From assembly GCA_964428895.1 (NCBI GenBank), contig CAYRZU010000049.1, positions 1 through 28,077 of the forward strand: a DNA stretch of 28,077 bases, written 5' to 3'. The notes beneath the pieces are model-generated. The model saw nothing but the letters and a program-made list of their open reading frames with translations. It did no database searches and was not told where the DNA came from. Positions 6,432 through 14,676 of this stretch are shown piece after piece (position 1 is the stretch's first letter; each line of letters begins with the position of its first letter). Source of the DNA: HyVt-337 sp964428895 (lineage in GTDB: Bacteria > Planctomycetota > Phycisphaerae > SM23-33). A program made the position numbers and the translations under genes.

Positions 6432-7517
6432 ATGCGACGGATAAGGCCCAGACAATCGGGATTCGCTCTGCTGTTGGTGATGATGCTGGTGGTGTTTGCC
6501 TCCACGCTGGGGGCCAGTGTCCTGATGAGTTCGTCGGTGCGGGTGGCCAGTGCGGCCAATATGACGCAGGTCGCTCGCAGTCGCTACCTGGCCGAGGCGG
6601 GCATGGAGCACGCGACCTACCTGCTGCGGACCACGACGGGCACGCTCGCGACCTCGCCGACGGGCCCCTTCACGTTGGACGGCACGGGCGATGGCTATTG
6701 GTTCTGGGGGCAACCCACCGCAAAGTCCAATGAGTACGTTCTCAGCGGCCGCGGCAAGGCCGACGGGATCACCCAAGAGCTCTCGGCGACGGTTCGGCTC
6801 AATAATATCTATGAGCAGCGGCTCAAAGCCCTGGGCCCGGTCGCCTACTGGCGCATGAATGATTCAATGGGCTGGTCGTGTGCCGACGAGATGGCTAGCT
6901 ACAACGGTATCTATGTGAACGGGCCCACCAAGGGGGTCGAGGGCGCCCTGATCGGAAGCGACGACAAATCCGTTCGCTTCGATGGGGCCAATGACTATGC
7001 GAATGTGGGCAAGGTGGGCTTGGCCGGAACCAAGCTGACCATTGTGGTGTGGGTCCGGCGGTCGTCGCCGACGACCAGTTCGGTCGACCGCATCATTTCC
7101 CGCGCCGTGCGCTTGGGCGGGCAGGAACTATGGTCCCTGGGCAGTTATCGCCGCAAGGGGCAGCGCTATTTGGAGTTTAACGTCCGGACCACCAAGCGCA
7201 GCCGCCGCCTGAGAGCCAAGGTCTCACCGTTGACGGTGGGTCAATGGTATCTGTGTGCGGGGGTCTACGACGGCAAGGAGATGAGGCTGTATGTGGACGG
7301 TCAACAAGTCGCCAAGACCAAGCAGAAGAATAGCCTCAAGACCAGCAAGACCGGCGACGCCTGGATCGGCGTACGGCCGACCACCAAGATCAAGTATGCC
7401 TGGTCCGGCGAGATTGATGACCTGGCGATCTTTACTAAGGCCTTATCCGCCGAAGACCTTCAGATGCTCTACGAGGCGCGGTATCCGGAGGTATCCTGGG
7501 AGGCCTGGAATGAATGA
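6432..7517 (+). CDS. PilX/GspK-like pseudopilin fused to a LamG domain
   Basis: A 361-residue protein. Leader MRRIRPRQSG is followed by FALLLVMMLV, a prepilin-type hydrophobic start lacking Glu5, as in GspK and PilX. Residues 35-65 ('VASAANMTQ..RYLAEAGMEHA') match the PilX-type minor pilin segment. After a linker, residues about 137-350 form a concanavalin-like LamG domain: 'AYWRMND', 'VRFDGANDYANVG', 'TIVVWVRR', 'WYLCAGVYDGKEMRLYVDGQ' and 'GEIDDLAIFTKALS' are all typical strands of that fold. LamG domains bind carbohydrate or protein ligands, often with calcium. This would place a binding module at the pilus tip. The gene overlaps the next by 8 bases. Confidence 0.82.
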   Translation: MRRIRPRQSGFALLLVMMLVVFASTLGASVLMSSSVRVASAANMTQVARSRYLAEAGMEHATYLLRTTTGTLATSPTGPFTLDGTGDGYWFWGQPTAKSNEYVLSGRGKADGITQELSATVRLNNIYEQRLKALGPVAYWRMNDSMGWSCADEMASYNGIYVNGPTKGVEGALIGSDDKSVRFDGANDYANVGKVGLAGTKLTIVVWVRRSSPTTSSVDRIISRAVRLGGQELWSLGSYRRKGQRYLEFNVRTTKRSRRLRAKVSPLTVGQWYLCAGVYDGKEMRLYVDGQQVAKTKQKNSLKTSKTGDAWIGVRPTTKIKYAWSGEIDDLAIFTKALSAEDLQMLYEARYPEVSWEAWNE

Positions 7518-8004
7518 TTCGGCTGTCCAGTTCAGGCGGGGGGGGCGCCCAGGCTTCACGTTGATGGAGTTGATCATCGTGGTGGGGTTGGCGGCGATTC
7601 TGGCGGCGGTGGCGGTTCCCATGATCACCGGGACGATTGAATCGCAAGCCACCGCGGCGGCTCAGACCATCGCAACGGACCTGCAATACGCACAGAATCG
7701 GTCCATAACGTCGCAGAGCCCGGTAACGGTAAAGTTCGACCAATCGAACAATTCCTATCAGCTAACCGACGCAAGTGGCCCACTGATTCATCCGATGAAC
7801 AAGAATGACTACAAGGTTGTCTTCGCGTCGTCCGGGAACATGGAAGACGTGCAGATCACCTCAGCGAAGTTCGGCAGCAGCCCGTCCGTGACGTTCGATG
7901 TGATGGGTGCTCCGGCCGATGGAGGGACCGTCCGGATCCAAGCGGGATCCACGACGGTCGATATTCGTATTGCCGACGTCACCGGGCTGGTGACGGTGGA
8001 GTAG
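7510..8004 (+). CDS. GspH/FimT-like minor pseudopilin
   Basis: A 164-residue prepilin with a 15-residue leader ending RRGGRPG, then FTLMEL with Glu at mature position 5 and a hydrophobic helix through 'LAAILAAVAVP'. The segment 'AAAQTIATDLQYAQNRSITSQSPVTVKFD' is diagnostic of GspH/FimT. The start ATG 7510 lies inside the end of the LamG gene (8-base overlap) and follows a good Shine-Dalgarno GGGAGG at 7498-7503. A longer open frame reaching back to 7291 is only the alternative frame of the LamG gene. Likely a minor subunit of the same filament. Confidence 0.82.
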   Translation: MNDSAVQFRRGGRPGFTLMELIIVVGLAAILAAVAVPMITGTIESQATAAAQTIATDLQYAQNRSITSQSPVTVKFDQSNNSYQLTDASGPLIHPMNKNDYKVVFASSGNMEDVQITSAKFGSSPSVTFDVMGAPADGGTVRIQAGSTTVDIRIADVTGLVTVE

Positions 8005-8032
8005 ACGCAACGCAGAAGCAATGGAGGCGAAC

Positions 8033-9223
8033 GTGGCAGGGCTCTTTCTTGGCAACCGGACGTGGCCGATCGCGCTGGACATGGGCACGGAATCCGTGCG
8101 CATGCTTCAATTGGCCGAGTCGGGCGAGGTCATGCGGGCCGTGGCCTGCGCGAAATGGCAGGTCCCGGAGTCGCTGGCCGATGATCCGGCGGCTCGGCGC
8201 GAGGCGATGGTCCAGTCGGTTCAGGAGATGCTCAAAGCCGGTCGTTTCCGTGGGCGACGGGTGGTCACGGCGCTGTCGTCAGACGTGTTGCACATCAAGA
8301 ATGTCCGCCTTCCCCAGGTACCCCCCGAAGAGATGGACCTAGCTGCCCGGGCCGAGGCCGAAGAGCGGTTCGGGTTCCCCGTTCCAGGGAACTTGTTGAA
8401 CACCATTCAGGCCGGGCAGGTTCGAAGCGGCAACGAGGTGCGGAACGAAGTGATTCTCATGGCCGTCCAGGAGCAGGTTGTGGACGAGCGGCTGGCCTTG
8501 CTGGAGGATATGGGCCTTGAGCCTGAGCACATCGAGGCCGAGCCGGTCGCGCTGTTCCGCGTGTTGGAGCGCTATCTGCGTCGGCGCTCAGACGAGGATG
8601 CCGTTAGCGTCGCGATTGACATCGGTGTCCGGGGTACCTGTGTGGTGGTGGCTCGGGGGCGGAATATTGTTTTCACCAAGTTCATTGCTATTGGCGGGCG
8701 TCGCATGACGGACGCGGTGGCCCGGCAGTTGAATCTGGAATACGACGACGCCCGCCAGATACGCCAGCGAGCGTCGGAATGGGAGTCGCAGTCGCCTGGG
8801 GGCCGACGTGATGGTGACCGGGACGGCACGCGGGATCGCACCTCGGTAGGGTGGACCGTCCGTGACGCCATGCGGACCGAGGTCGAAACGCTTTGCAGCG
8901 AGATTGCCCTGTGTTTGCGGTATTGCTCGGTGACCTTCCGAGGGCTACGTCCGGACCGAATCGCTCTGACCGGAGGCGAAGCGTGCGATCCGATGACGGT
9001 AGAAATGATCGGCGATCAGTTGAACATGGAGTGCGTGGCGAATCAGCCTTTGCGGAATATTGATACGTCCGCCGCGGACTTCGGGGCCGACCGCCGAGGG
9101 TTGATGACGGACTGGGCCTTGTGCTCCGGGATGGCGTTTAGGCATACCGGTTTCGCGCTCGAACGAACCAACAAAAGCAACCGACAGGGAGCTGACCGTG
9201 ATGGCCGTCGACTTTCTGCCTGA
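8033..9223 (+). CDS. pilM: PilM-like actin-fold pilus assembly ATPase
   Basis: A 396-residue cytoplasmic PilM homologue. The actin-like nucleotide-binding signatures are visible: 'IALDMGTESVRMLQL' at the start, 'VAIDIGVRGTCVVV' in the middle, 'IGGRRMTDAVARQL' and 'IALTGGEA' near the end. PilM binds the cytoplasmic tail of PilN and forms the inner ring of the pilus alignment complex. An Arg/Asp/Gly-rich insertion sits at about residues 255-270. ATG 8021 is an in-frame alternative, but GTG 8033 has an ideal GGAGG (8023-8027) five bases upstream. The downstream pilN start overlaps the end of this gene. Confidence 0.85.
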   Translation: MAGLFLGNRTWPIALDMGTESVRMLQLAESGEVMRAVACAKWQVPESLADDPAARREAMVQSVQEMLKAGRFRGRRVVTALSSDVLHIKNVRLPQVPPEEMDLAARAEAEERFGFPVPGNLLNTIQAGQVRSGNEVRNEVILMAVQEQVVDERLALLEDMGLEPEHIEAEPVALFRVLERYLRRRSDEDAVSVAIDIGVRGTCVVVARGRNIVFTKFIAIGGRRMTDAVARQLNLEYDDARQIRQRASEWESQSPGGRRDGDRDGTRDRTSVGWTVRDAMRTEVETLCSEIALCLRYCSVTFRGLRPDRIALTGGEACDPMTVEMIGDQLNMECVANQPLRNIDTSAADFGADRRGLMTDWALCSGMAFRHTGFALERTNKSNRQGADRDGRRLSA

Positions 9224-9833
9224 CTCCATACGCGTTCAACGCGCACGCCGGCGGAGTACGCTCCGCCAGGGCTGCCTGTTGGTGATCTGTGCGGTGGCGC
9301 TGGTGTCACTGGGACACCATCGCCATGGTCGTGTCAAGACGGCCCAAGCGGAACTGAACATGCTGAATGAGCGATCGTCAGCGATACAGCAGCAAGTCGC
9401 CTTGCGGACCGAAATCGAGACAGAACAGCAGGAACTCCTGTTGAAACAGCAAGTCGACCAGCATTTGGGCAGCCGCGTGGACGCCTTGGATATCCTGGGG
9501 GAACTGCAGTCGTTGACCCCCGAACGGGTGGTGTTGGCGTCCTTGACGATCCATGCGACGGAGATTCCGATCGCTTACGACTCGGGCGCCGGCGGCGTGC
9601 GAATCGCGGGCGACGGATCGGCCTCGGATGTGGCGTCGGCGCCGCGGACGAGTCGTCGGCTTCGATTGGTGCTGACGGGACTGGCGCCGTCCGATATCGA
9701 CGTGGCGAACTTCATTGGGCAATTGGCGGCCAGCCGATTGTTCGAGGATGTCAACCTGGGCTATTCCAAGACGATCGAACACCAGAATCATGAAGCGCGC
9801 GAATTTCAAGCGAGTTGTTTTGTGCTGCGATAG
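9198..9833 (+). CDS. pilN: PilN-like pilus alignment protein
   Basis: A 211-residue single-pass membrane protein. It begins with 'VDFLPDSI', equivalent to the INLLP motif by which PilN docks to PilM, followed by a basic stretch, one membrane helix (about residues 25-42) and a coiled-coil (about 45-90) leading into a periplasmic ferredoxin-like domain. It overlaps the 3' end of pilM and precedes pilO by 15 bases, the conserved pilMNO order. GTG 9198 or ATG 9201 could be the start; both are within range of AGGGAG at 9186-9191. An unusual HHRH cluster follows the helix. Confidence 0.75.
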   Translation: MMAVDFLPDSIRVQRARRRSTLRQGCLLVICAVALVSLGHHRHGRVKTAQAELNMLNERSSAIQQQVALRTEIETEQQELLLKQQVDQHLGSRVDALDILGELQSLTPERVVLASLTIHATEIPIAYDSGAGGVRIAGDGSASDVASAPRTSRRLRLVLTGLAPSDIDVANFIGQLAASRLFEDVNLGYSKTIEHQNHEAREFQASCFVLR

Positions 9834-9848
9834 GACGGCGGCGAATCC

Positions 9849-10382
9849 ATGAAGGGCAAAGTAAGCAAACAGACGTTGGCGGTTCTGGGGATCGTGGTCG
9901 TTGCAATAGTTGCGGCGGGCCTGCTGGTATTCCTTCCGCAAGGTCGAAAGCTCAAGCACCTCGACCAGCGGACAGCGGCCCAGAAGCGGCGATTGGAGGC
10001 GGATGCCGATCGGGCGGCGGTCGTACCGGCGTTGCTGCGGGAGATCGAGGCGTCGAAACGACACTACAAGGACTTCGACCGCCGCCTGCCCGAGCAGAAG
10101 GAGTTGGGCGGATTCTTGCGGGATATCGCCAGCCACCTGACTGCCTGCGACCTGTCGAATCAGCTCATTGAGCCGGGCAATCCAACACGTTCGGAGCTGT
10201 TCCACACCTTGCCCATCATCATGCGGTTCCGAGGGTCGTATCTGGATATCGCCAGGTTCCTGCGAGAGCTGGAGCAGATGGAACGCTTGGCCCGGGTTGA
10301 AAGATTGAACATTGTGAACGATCCGAACGACCCGGAGCTCGAAGCCGAACTCCAAATCAACATCTACTTCATTGAAAGCTAA
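9849..10382 (+). CDS. pilO: PilO-like pilus alignment protein
   Basis: A 177-residue inner-membrane protein with one N-terminal helix (about residues 9-30), a short coiled-coil (about 35-75) and a periplasmic domain. The motif 'RLPEQKELGGFLRDIASHL' and the later 'MRFRGSYLDIARFLRELEQMERLARVERL' are typical of PilO/GspM-type proteins. PilO pairs with PilN to connect the inner platform to the secretin through the PilP-like protein. The following gene starts 14 bases downstream. Size and position agree with the family. Confidence 0.8.
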   Translation: MKGKVSKQTLAVLGIVVVAIVAAGLLVFLPQGRKLKHLDQRTAAQKRRLEADADRAAVVPALLREIEASKRHYKDFDRRLPEQKELGGFLRDIASHLTACDLSNQLIEPGNPTRSELFHTLPIIMRFRGSYLDIARFLRELEQMERLARVERLNIVNDPNDPELEAELQINIYFIES

Positions 10383-10396
10383 GTAGAGGTCATTGG

Positions 10397-10999
10397 GTGA
10401 GTGCATCGGAAAATGATTGGGCGAAGAAGCTGAGCCAAGAGCTCGGCCGGGACAAGAAGAAGACCTTCATCCTGGCGGCGTTGCTCCTGGTCGGCGTGAT
10501 CGTGGGCGTGCGGACGCTCGGCAAGTCCGGCCCGGACGAGGCGTCCGCGGCGCCTGTGATGAGCGAGGGGGAGATGGTCATCGAATCGTTGATCCCTGAG
10601 CAAGTCGGCCTGCCGGCGACGGCGGAGTCCGCCGAGGCCGCCCGTCGGACCGACGACTACATCAAGGCGATCGATCACAATATCACACGGGACCTGTTCG
10701 TGTTCGATCCGGCCGGCTTCACGCCGCTGGCCCTTGAACAACCGAGGACGGACGAAGCCCCCACCGACGCCCCAGTTGAGACAACAGACTGGAGCGCCTT
10801 GATTAACGAGCAGATCGCCCGTTTGACCCTCCAGTCGACTATCAACTCGGATATGCCCCTGGTCATGATCAATGGACGGGTGCTCGGGGCCGGCGAGATG
10901 ATCGATGGGTTCGAAGTCGTTGAAATTCGATCTGGAGAATGCATTTTGACAAAGAAAGGAGTCGAGGTCACTCTCAAGATGCAGCGGCAAGCGCCGTAA
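10397..10999 (+). CDS. PilP/GspC-like periplasmic linker to the secretin
   Basis: A 200-residue single-pass inner-membrane protein: charged cytoplasmic N-terminus, helix at about residues 23-40, a flexible Asp/Glu/Ala/Pro-rich linker, and a small C-terminal beta domain ('SDMPLVMINGRVLGAGEMIDGFEVVEIRSGE...') that resembles the homology region of PilP, GspC and GspB-type proteins. These contact the N-domains of the secretin. GTG 10397 follows AGAGGT (10385-10390). Position between pilO and the secretin supports the role, but sequence similarity is limited to the C-terminal domain. Its stop codon lies inside a terminator hairpin. Confidence 0.65.
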   Translation: MSASENDWAKKLSQELGRDKKKTFILAALLLVGVIVGVRTLGKSGPDEASAAPVMSEGEMVIESLIPEQVGLPATAESAEAARRTDDYIKAIDHNITRDLFVFDPAGFTPLALEQPRTDEAPTDAPVETTDWSALINEQIARLTLQSTINSDMPLVMINGRVLGAGEMIDGFEVVEIRSGECILTKKGVEVTLKMQRQAP

Positions 11000-11010
11000 C
11001 ACGGCTTTTT
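10993..11010 (+). terminator. Intrinsic terminator overlapping the PilP-like stop codon
   Basis: Stem GCCGT (10993-10997) pairs with ACGGC (11001-11005) around loop AAC, followed directly by TTTTT (11006-11010). The TAA stop (10997-10999) is inside the hairpin, so the terminating ribosome would cover it and could couple translation to read-through. The stem is short, so partial termination is likely. Confidence 0.6.
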
Positions 11011-11036
11011 AACACACCTTATAGTCCCTCTATCTG
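11009..11036 (+). promoter_or_regulatory. Possible promoter of the secretin gene
   Basis: TTAACA (11009-11014, five of six matches to TTGACA) is 16 bases from TATCTG (11031-11036, three of six to TATAAT) in a locally AT-rich stretch just after the terminator. This would give a leader of about 130 bases before ATG 11172. The -10 match is poor. Confidence 0.3.
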
Positions 11037-11171
11037 TCAATGAGCATCCGGGGGCTCCCTGGCCTATTCTCTGGCTTTATCTCCTTCAGATTCGTCGACA
11101 GCGGCGTCGATATACCCCTGCACGAGCAACCCTTGTGCCTACAGGACACCATAATGGCAAGGAGAATCGGC

Positions 11172-13376
11172 ATGTCGCGAGGTCGAGGCCTGAACGCACT
11201 GATCGCAGTGTGGTGCGTTCTTACACTTACGGGGGCTTCGCCTTTGAGCGTTGCGCGCGGGCAGGAAGCGGCCGATCCAGGGGCCGCTGATACCGCATTG
11301 GAACAAATCACCACCGCCGCCGCCGACGCGCTGGCGGATTCGGGCGTCTCTGTGGAGGCCGTTGTCTCGCAAGTGGGCGACCTCCTGGGGGCCGCAATGA
11401 CTGACGCCGGGGGCGACGTCAGTTCCGGCGATGATCCCGAATCCACGCTGGAGGTGACTCCGGACGCCGAGAGCGCCGAAGCGGTCGAGCCGACCGCCGA
11501 GCCGCTTTCGGACGATCTGGCCGGCTCGGAGTCGGCTGATACGCCGTCAGGAGGGGATGGTATTGTGCAGGCCACACGGCCCGGCGCGTTCATGGTGAAC
11601 TTCCAGAATACGGATTTGCGTCTGGCGCTGCGATTGCTGAGTACGCAAGGGCGCCGGAACATTGTCGCCAGCAAGTCTGTCAGCGGAACGGTGACGGCCA
11701 CCTTCTACGACGTGACGTTCGAAGAGGCGTTGGACGCAATCCTGAAGGCAACGGGCTTCGTCTTCCACGAGGCCGACAACTTCATCTACATCTACACTGT
11801 CGACGAACTCGAGAAAATCCAAAACGCCGGCCAGGAGCTGACGGTCCAGTGGTTCCGGCTGTCCTACATCACCGCCACGGACGCTCAGGTCCTGATTGCT
11901 CCGGCCCTCAGTTCAGCCGGTACGGTGGCGATCACGCCCGAGCCGGAACGCGGCATTGGCGCCGACATCACCCAAGCCGGCGGCAACGACTATGCGACCG
12001 AGGATGTCCTGGTGGTGAAAGACTACCCCGAGAATATCCAAGCGGTGGCGGACGTCCTGCGAGAGATTGATATCCGTCCCCCTCAGGTCCTGATCGAAGC
12101 GACCATCCTCAGCGCCCGATTGGATGAGACCAACAGCCTGGGCGTGAATTTTGCGGCGTTGACCGGCGACCTTAACTTTGAAGACATCGGCTCCGGCAGC
12201 ACCGGGGTGGGCAACATGGCCACCGGGTCCGTGCCCGCCGCCAATGTCTCCGGCACGAGGGGCGCCGCCATTCGCACGGACTTCAAGACCATCGACAACG
12301 GCATGAGCATCGGCATTCTGACCAGCACGGTGGCCAGTTACATCAGTGCGTTAGAGGTCATTACGGATCTGACGGTGCTGGCCAATCCGAAGCTGCTGGT
12401 GGTCAACAAGCAGCGTGGCGAGGTACTCATCGGCAGTCGTGACGGCTACCGCACCACGGTTGTTTCCGAAGGCATCAGCCAGGAGAACATCGAGTTCCTG
12501 GAAACGGGAACGAAGCTGATCGTTCGTCCTTTCGTGGCCAATGACGGCTACATTCGAATGGAACTTCATCCGGAAGATTCCGACGGTTCGGTGACCGACG
12601 GCCTGCCTAGCGAGACGACCACCCAGGTGACGAGTAACGTGCTCATTCGGGACGGCCGAACGATCGTGGTGGGCGGCCTGTTCCGCGAAGAGGTCCAGAA
12701 CACGCGGAATCAGATTCCGTGGTTCGGCAATATCAAGCATCTGGGGCCGCTGTTCGGGCGGTCGGACGATGTCACGGAGCGGCGCGAGGTCATTATTGTG
12801 ATCACGCCGCACGTGATTCGCCACGAGGTCGATGAGGCCGTTGGCGAGCAGCTGATCGATGAGATCGAGCGTTTTCGCTTGGGCCAGCGTAAGGGCCTGC
12901 GATGGTGGGGACGCAATCGGTTGGCCCAGGGCGACCTGCGAGACGCTCGCCAGGCGCTGCGGATGGGCGATCTGGACAAGGCCCAATGGCACTTGGACTC
13001 AGCCTTGGCGCTGGACCCCCGGTTCGTGGAAGCGATCGACCTGAAGGAGCAGTTGACCGAGGAGGCCTACTGGGCCGACGAAGGTCGCGTTAGCTCCATC
13101 AAGTACACGATCAAGCGGATGATGATGGAAGAGCTGAACTTGCCGCCTGAGCGTGTGATTCCGTCTCGCAAACCTCTTGACGCCAAGGGCCTGGGCGAGG
13201 ACGTGCGCGACAGCTTCGACATTCGTCCGCGGACACGCGATCCGCTGGACGTTGAGGTGGGTCGAATCCCTCAGGATACGTCTACGCCAGAGGTTAAGAC
13301 CACCCCGAAACAAACCGATGACAATGATGGAGTGCTGCGGCTCTCGCCGTCGGCGCTCCCGGAGCAGGTAAACTGA
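11172..13376 (+). CDS. Secretin outer-membrane channel (PilQ/GspD family) with C-terminal extension
   Basis: A 734-residue secretin that forms the outer-membrane pore for the filament. Parts: signal peptide (about 1-30), an acidic Ala/Glu/Asp/Ser-rich linker (30-130), an STN-like N0 domain (138-212), further N-domains (224-303), the secretin barrel (305-550) with the classic 'IRDGRTIVVGGLFRE' and 'PWFGNIKHLGPLFG' segments closing at 'EVIIVITPHVI', then a roughly 185-residue tail that begins with a TPR-like helix pair ('GDLDKAQWHLDSALALDP') and ends Pro/Asp-rich. ATG 11172 has AAGGAG (11159-11164) and directly starts the signal peptide; in-frame ATGs at 11154 and 11040 are alternatives. Whether it is closer to PilQ or GspD is unclear. 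Confidence 0.85.
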   Translation: MSRGRGLNALIAVWCVLTLTGASPLSVARGQEAADPGAADTALEQITTAAADALADSGVSVEAVVSQVGDLLGAAMTDAGGDVSSGDDPESTLEVTPDAESAEAVEPTAEPLSDDLAGSESADTPSGGDGIVQATRPGAFMVNFQNTDLRLALRLLSTQGRRNIVASKSVSGTVTATFYDVTFEEALDAILKATGFVFHEADNFIYIYTVDELEKIQNAGQELTVQWFRLSYITATDAQVLIAPALSSAGTVAITPEPERGIGADITQAGGNDYATEDVLVVKDYPENIQAVADVLREIDIRPPQVLIEATILSARLDETNSLGVNFAALTGDLNFEDIGSGSTGVGNMATGSVPAANVSGTRGAAIRTDFKTIDNGMSIGILTSTVASYISALEVITDLTVLANPKLLVVNKQRGEVLIGSRDGYRTTVVSEGISQENIEFLETGTKLIVRPFVANDGYIRMELHPEDSDGSVTDGLPSETTTQVTSNVLIRDGRTIVVGGLFREEVQNTRNQIPWFGNIKHLGPLFGRSDDVTERREVIIVITPHVIRHEVDEAVGEQLIDEIERFRLGQRKGLRWWGRNRLAQGDLRDARQALRMGDLDKAQWHLDSALALDPRFVEAIDLKEQLTEEAYWADEGRVSSIKYTIKRMMMEELNLPPERVIPSRKPLDAKGLGEDVRDSFDIRPRTRDPLDVEVGRIPQDTSTPEVKTTPKQTDDNDGVLRLSPSALPEQVN

Positions 13377-13377
13377 C

Positions 13378-14625
13378 GTGCGTCGTCATAACGTCAGCCT
13401 GCAACGAGTGATAACAGTGAGACAATCAATTAGACATCTTATGAATGTCAGCGTCATGGTCAGCCTGGTCGCGCTATCGAGCGGTTGTGGCAGCATGTTC
13501 GAGGACGCCAGCGTCGAAGCCCAAGAAGGCTGGCAGGACGTTCGCGCCGAAGCGGCCAGCCGCGAGGCCGCCGAGCACTTCCGCGTAGGCCACTTGGACA
13601 AAGCTCTAACCAAGGCGACCGAGGCCGTTCAACTCAGCGATCGGAACGTCAACGCCCGCATCATTCTGGCGAAGATCCACATCGAGCAAGGCCGTTACCA
13701 GGCCGCCGCCGATGAAGTCGACCGTGTTCTGGGTTGGAACATCAACAACCCCGAGGCCCGTTTCCTTCAGGGCGTCGCCCACGAGAAGCTCGGCCTGCTG
13801 GAGTACGCGCTGCAAGACTACAAGCAAGCGTTCGAACTTGATGAGAGCAACTTCAGCGCCGTCCTGGGCGCATCGGAAGTCCTCGTGGCGATGGACCGGC
13901 CGGACGACGCGCTGACCTATCTGAGTCGGCACCTTGATCTGGCCGACAACGACCCGGCCGCCTACGAGTTGGCCGGACGATTGGCCATGATGCAGGGCCA
14001 ATACGACGACGCGGCCGATCACTACCGGCGGGCCTGCGACGTCGACATGGACAATCTGGACTATCTCAAGGCGCTCGGGTTGGCCCAGGTCTACGCCGGG
14101 CGACACACGCAAGCCATCCGGACCTTGCAGGCAGTCATGGAGCAAGATGACGATGTGCCAACCTGGGTCTATGCGACCTTGGGCGACAGTTACGTGGAAC
14201 TAGGCAGGCCCGCCCGGGCGGCCGAGTGCTATCAGAAACTCTGTGAGTTGGCCCCAGAGTCGGCTACCAGTTGGCTGTCTCTGGCCAAGGCCCGGATTTC
14301 GTTGGGCGAGCTCGGCGGGGCGACGGGCGCCTGCCGCCGGGCGATCGATGTCGACGCGGACAACGCCGACGCCAAGAGCCTGCTGGGATACTTGTTGCTG
14401 AAGGATGGCAAGATCGATCAGGCCGTGGCCGTCCTGGCGCCTGCCGTAGAAGCCCACCCCAATGACGCCATGCTGCAGTGCGTTTTGGGCCGCGTCTATG
14501 ATGCGGCCGGCCGACAGCAGCGGGCGCGGGTCTGCTACAACCAGGCTGTCCGATTGGATCCGGACAACCAGGTGGCTTGGGCGTTGCTGCGTGGCGCCCT
14601 GATCGCTGATTCATCGACGCCGTAA
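13378..14625 (+). CDS. TPR-repeat lipoprotein, probable pilotin/assembly factor
   Basis: A 415-residue lipoprotein. A basic N-terminus and hydrophobic segment end in lipobox LSSGC with Cys37. The rest is a run of about nine to ten tetratricopeptide repeats (recurrent 'G-x-Y-x-x-A-x-x-x-Y-x-x-A-x-x-x-D-P' pattern; clear ones near residues 60-90, 95-160, 200-235, 270-330 and 350-410). It starts one base after the secretin stop (GTG 13378, GGAGCAGG about 10 bases before). ATG 13441 would give a shorter lipoprotein signal with the same Cys. TPR lipoproteins such as PilF/PilW help secretin assembly; this protein is longer than those, so the role is inferred from position. Confidence 0.75.
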   Translation: MRRHNVSLQRVITVRQSIRHLMNVSVMVSLVALSSGCGSMFEDASVEAQEGWQDVRAEAASREAAEHFRVGHLDKALTKATEAVQLSDRNVNARIILAKIHIEQGRYQAAADEVDRVLGWNINNPEARFLQGVAHEKLGLLEYALQDYKQAFELDESNFSAVLGASEVLVAMDRPDDALTYLSRHLDLADNDPAAYELAGRLAMMQGQYDDAADHYRRACDVDMDNLDYLKALGLAQVYAGRHTQAIRTLQAVMEQDDDVPTWVYATLGDSYVELGRPARAAECYQKLCELAPESATSWLSLAKARISLGELGGATGACRRAIDVDADNADAKSLLGYLLLKDGKIDQAVAVLAPAVEAHPNDAMLQCVLGRVYDAAGRQQRARVCYNQAVRLDPDNQVAWALLRGALIADSSTP

Positions 14626-14635
14626 GGCGACGTTT

Positions 14636-14658
14636 CGGCGGGTCTGGAGGGCCCGCCG
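14636..14658 (+). terminator. Intergenic hairpin before the histidine kinase gene
   Basis: CGGCGGG (14636-14642) pairs with CCCGCCG (14652-14658) around a 9-base loop, 10 bases after the TPR gene stop and 8 bases before the Shine-Dalgarno of the kinase gene. No U-tract follows. It could dampen read-through or mark an mRNA processing point. Confidence 0.35.
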
Positions 14659-14676
14659 GCTGCACCGGAGGAAGCT

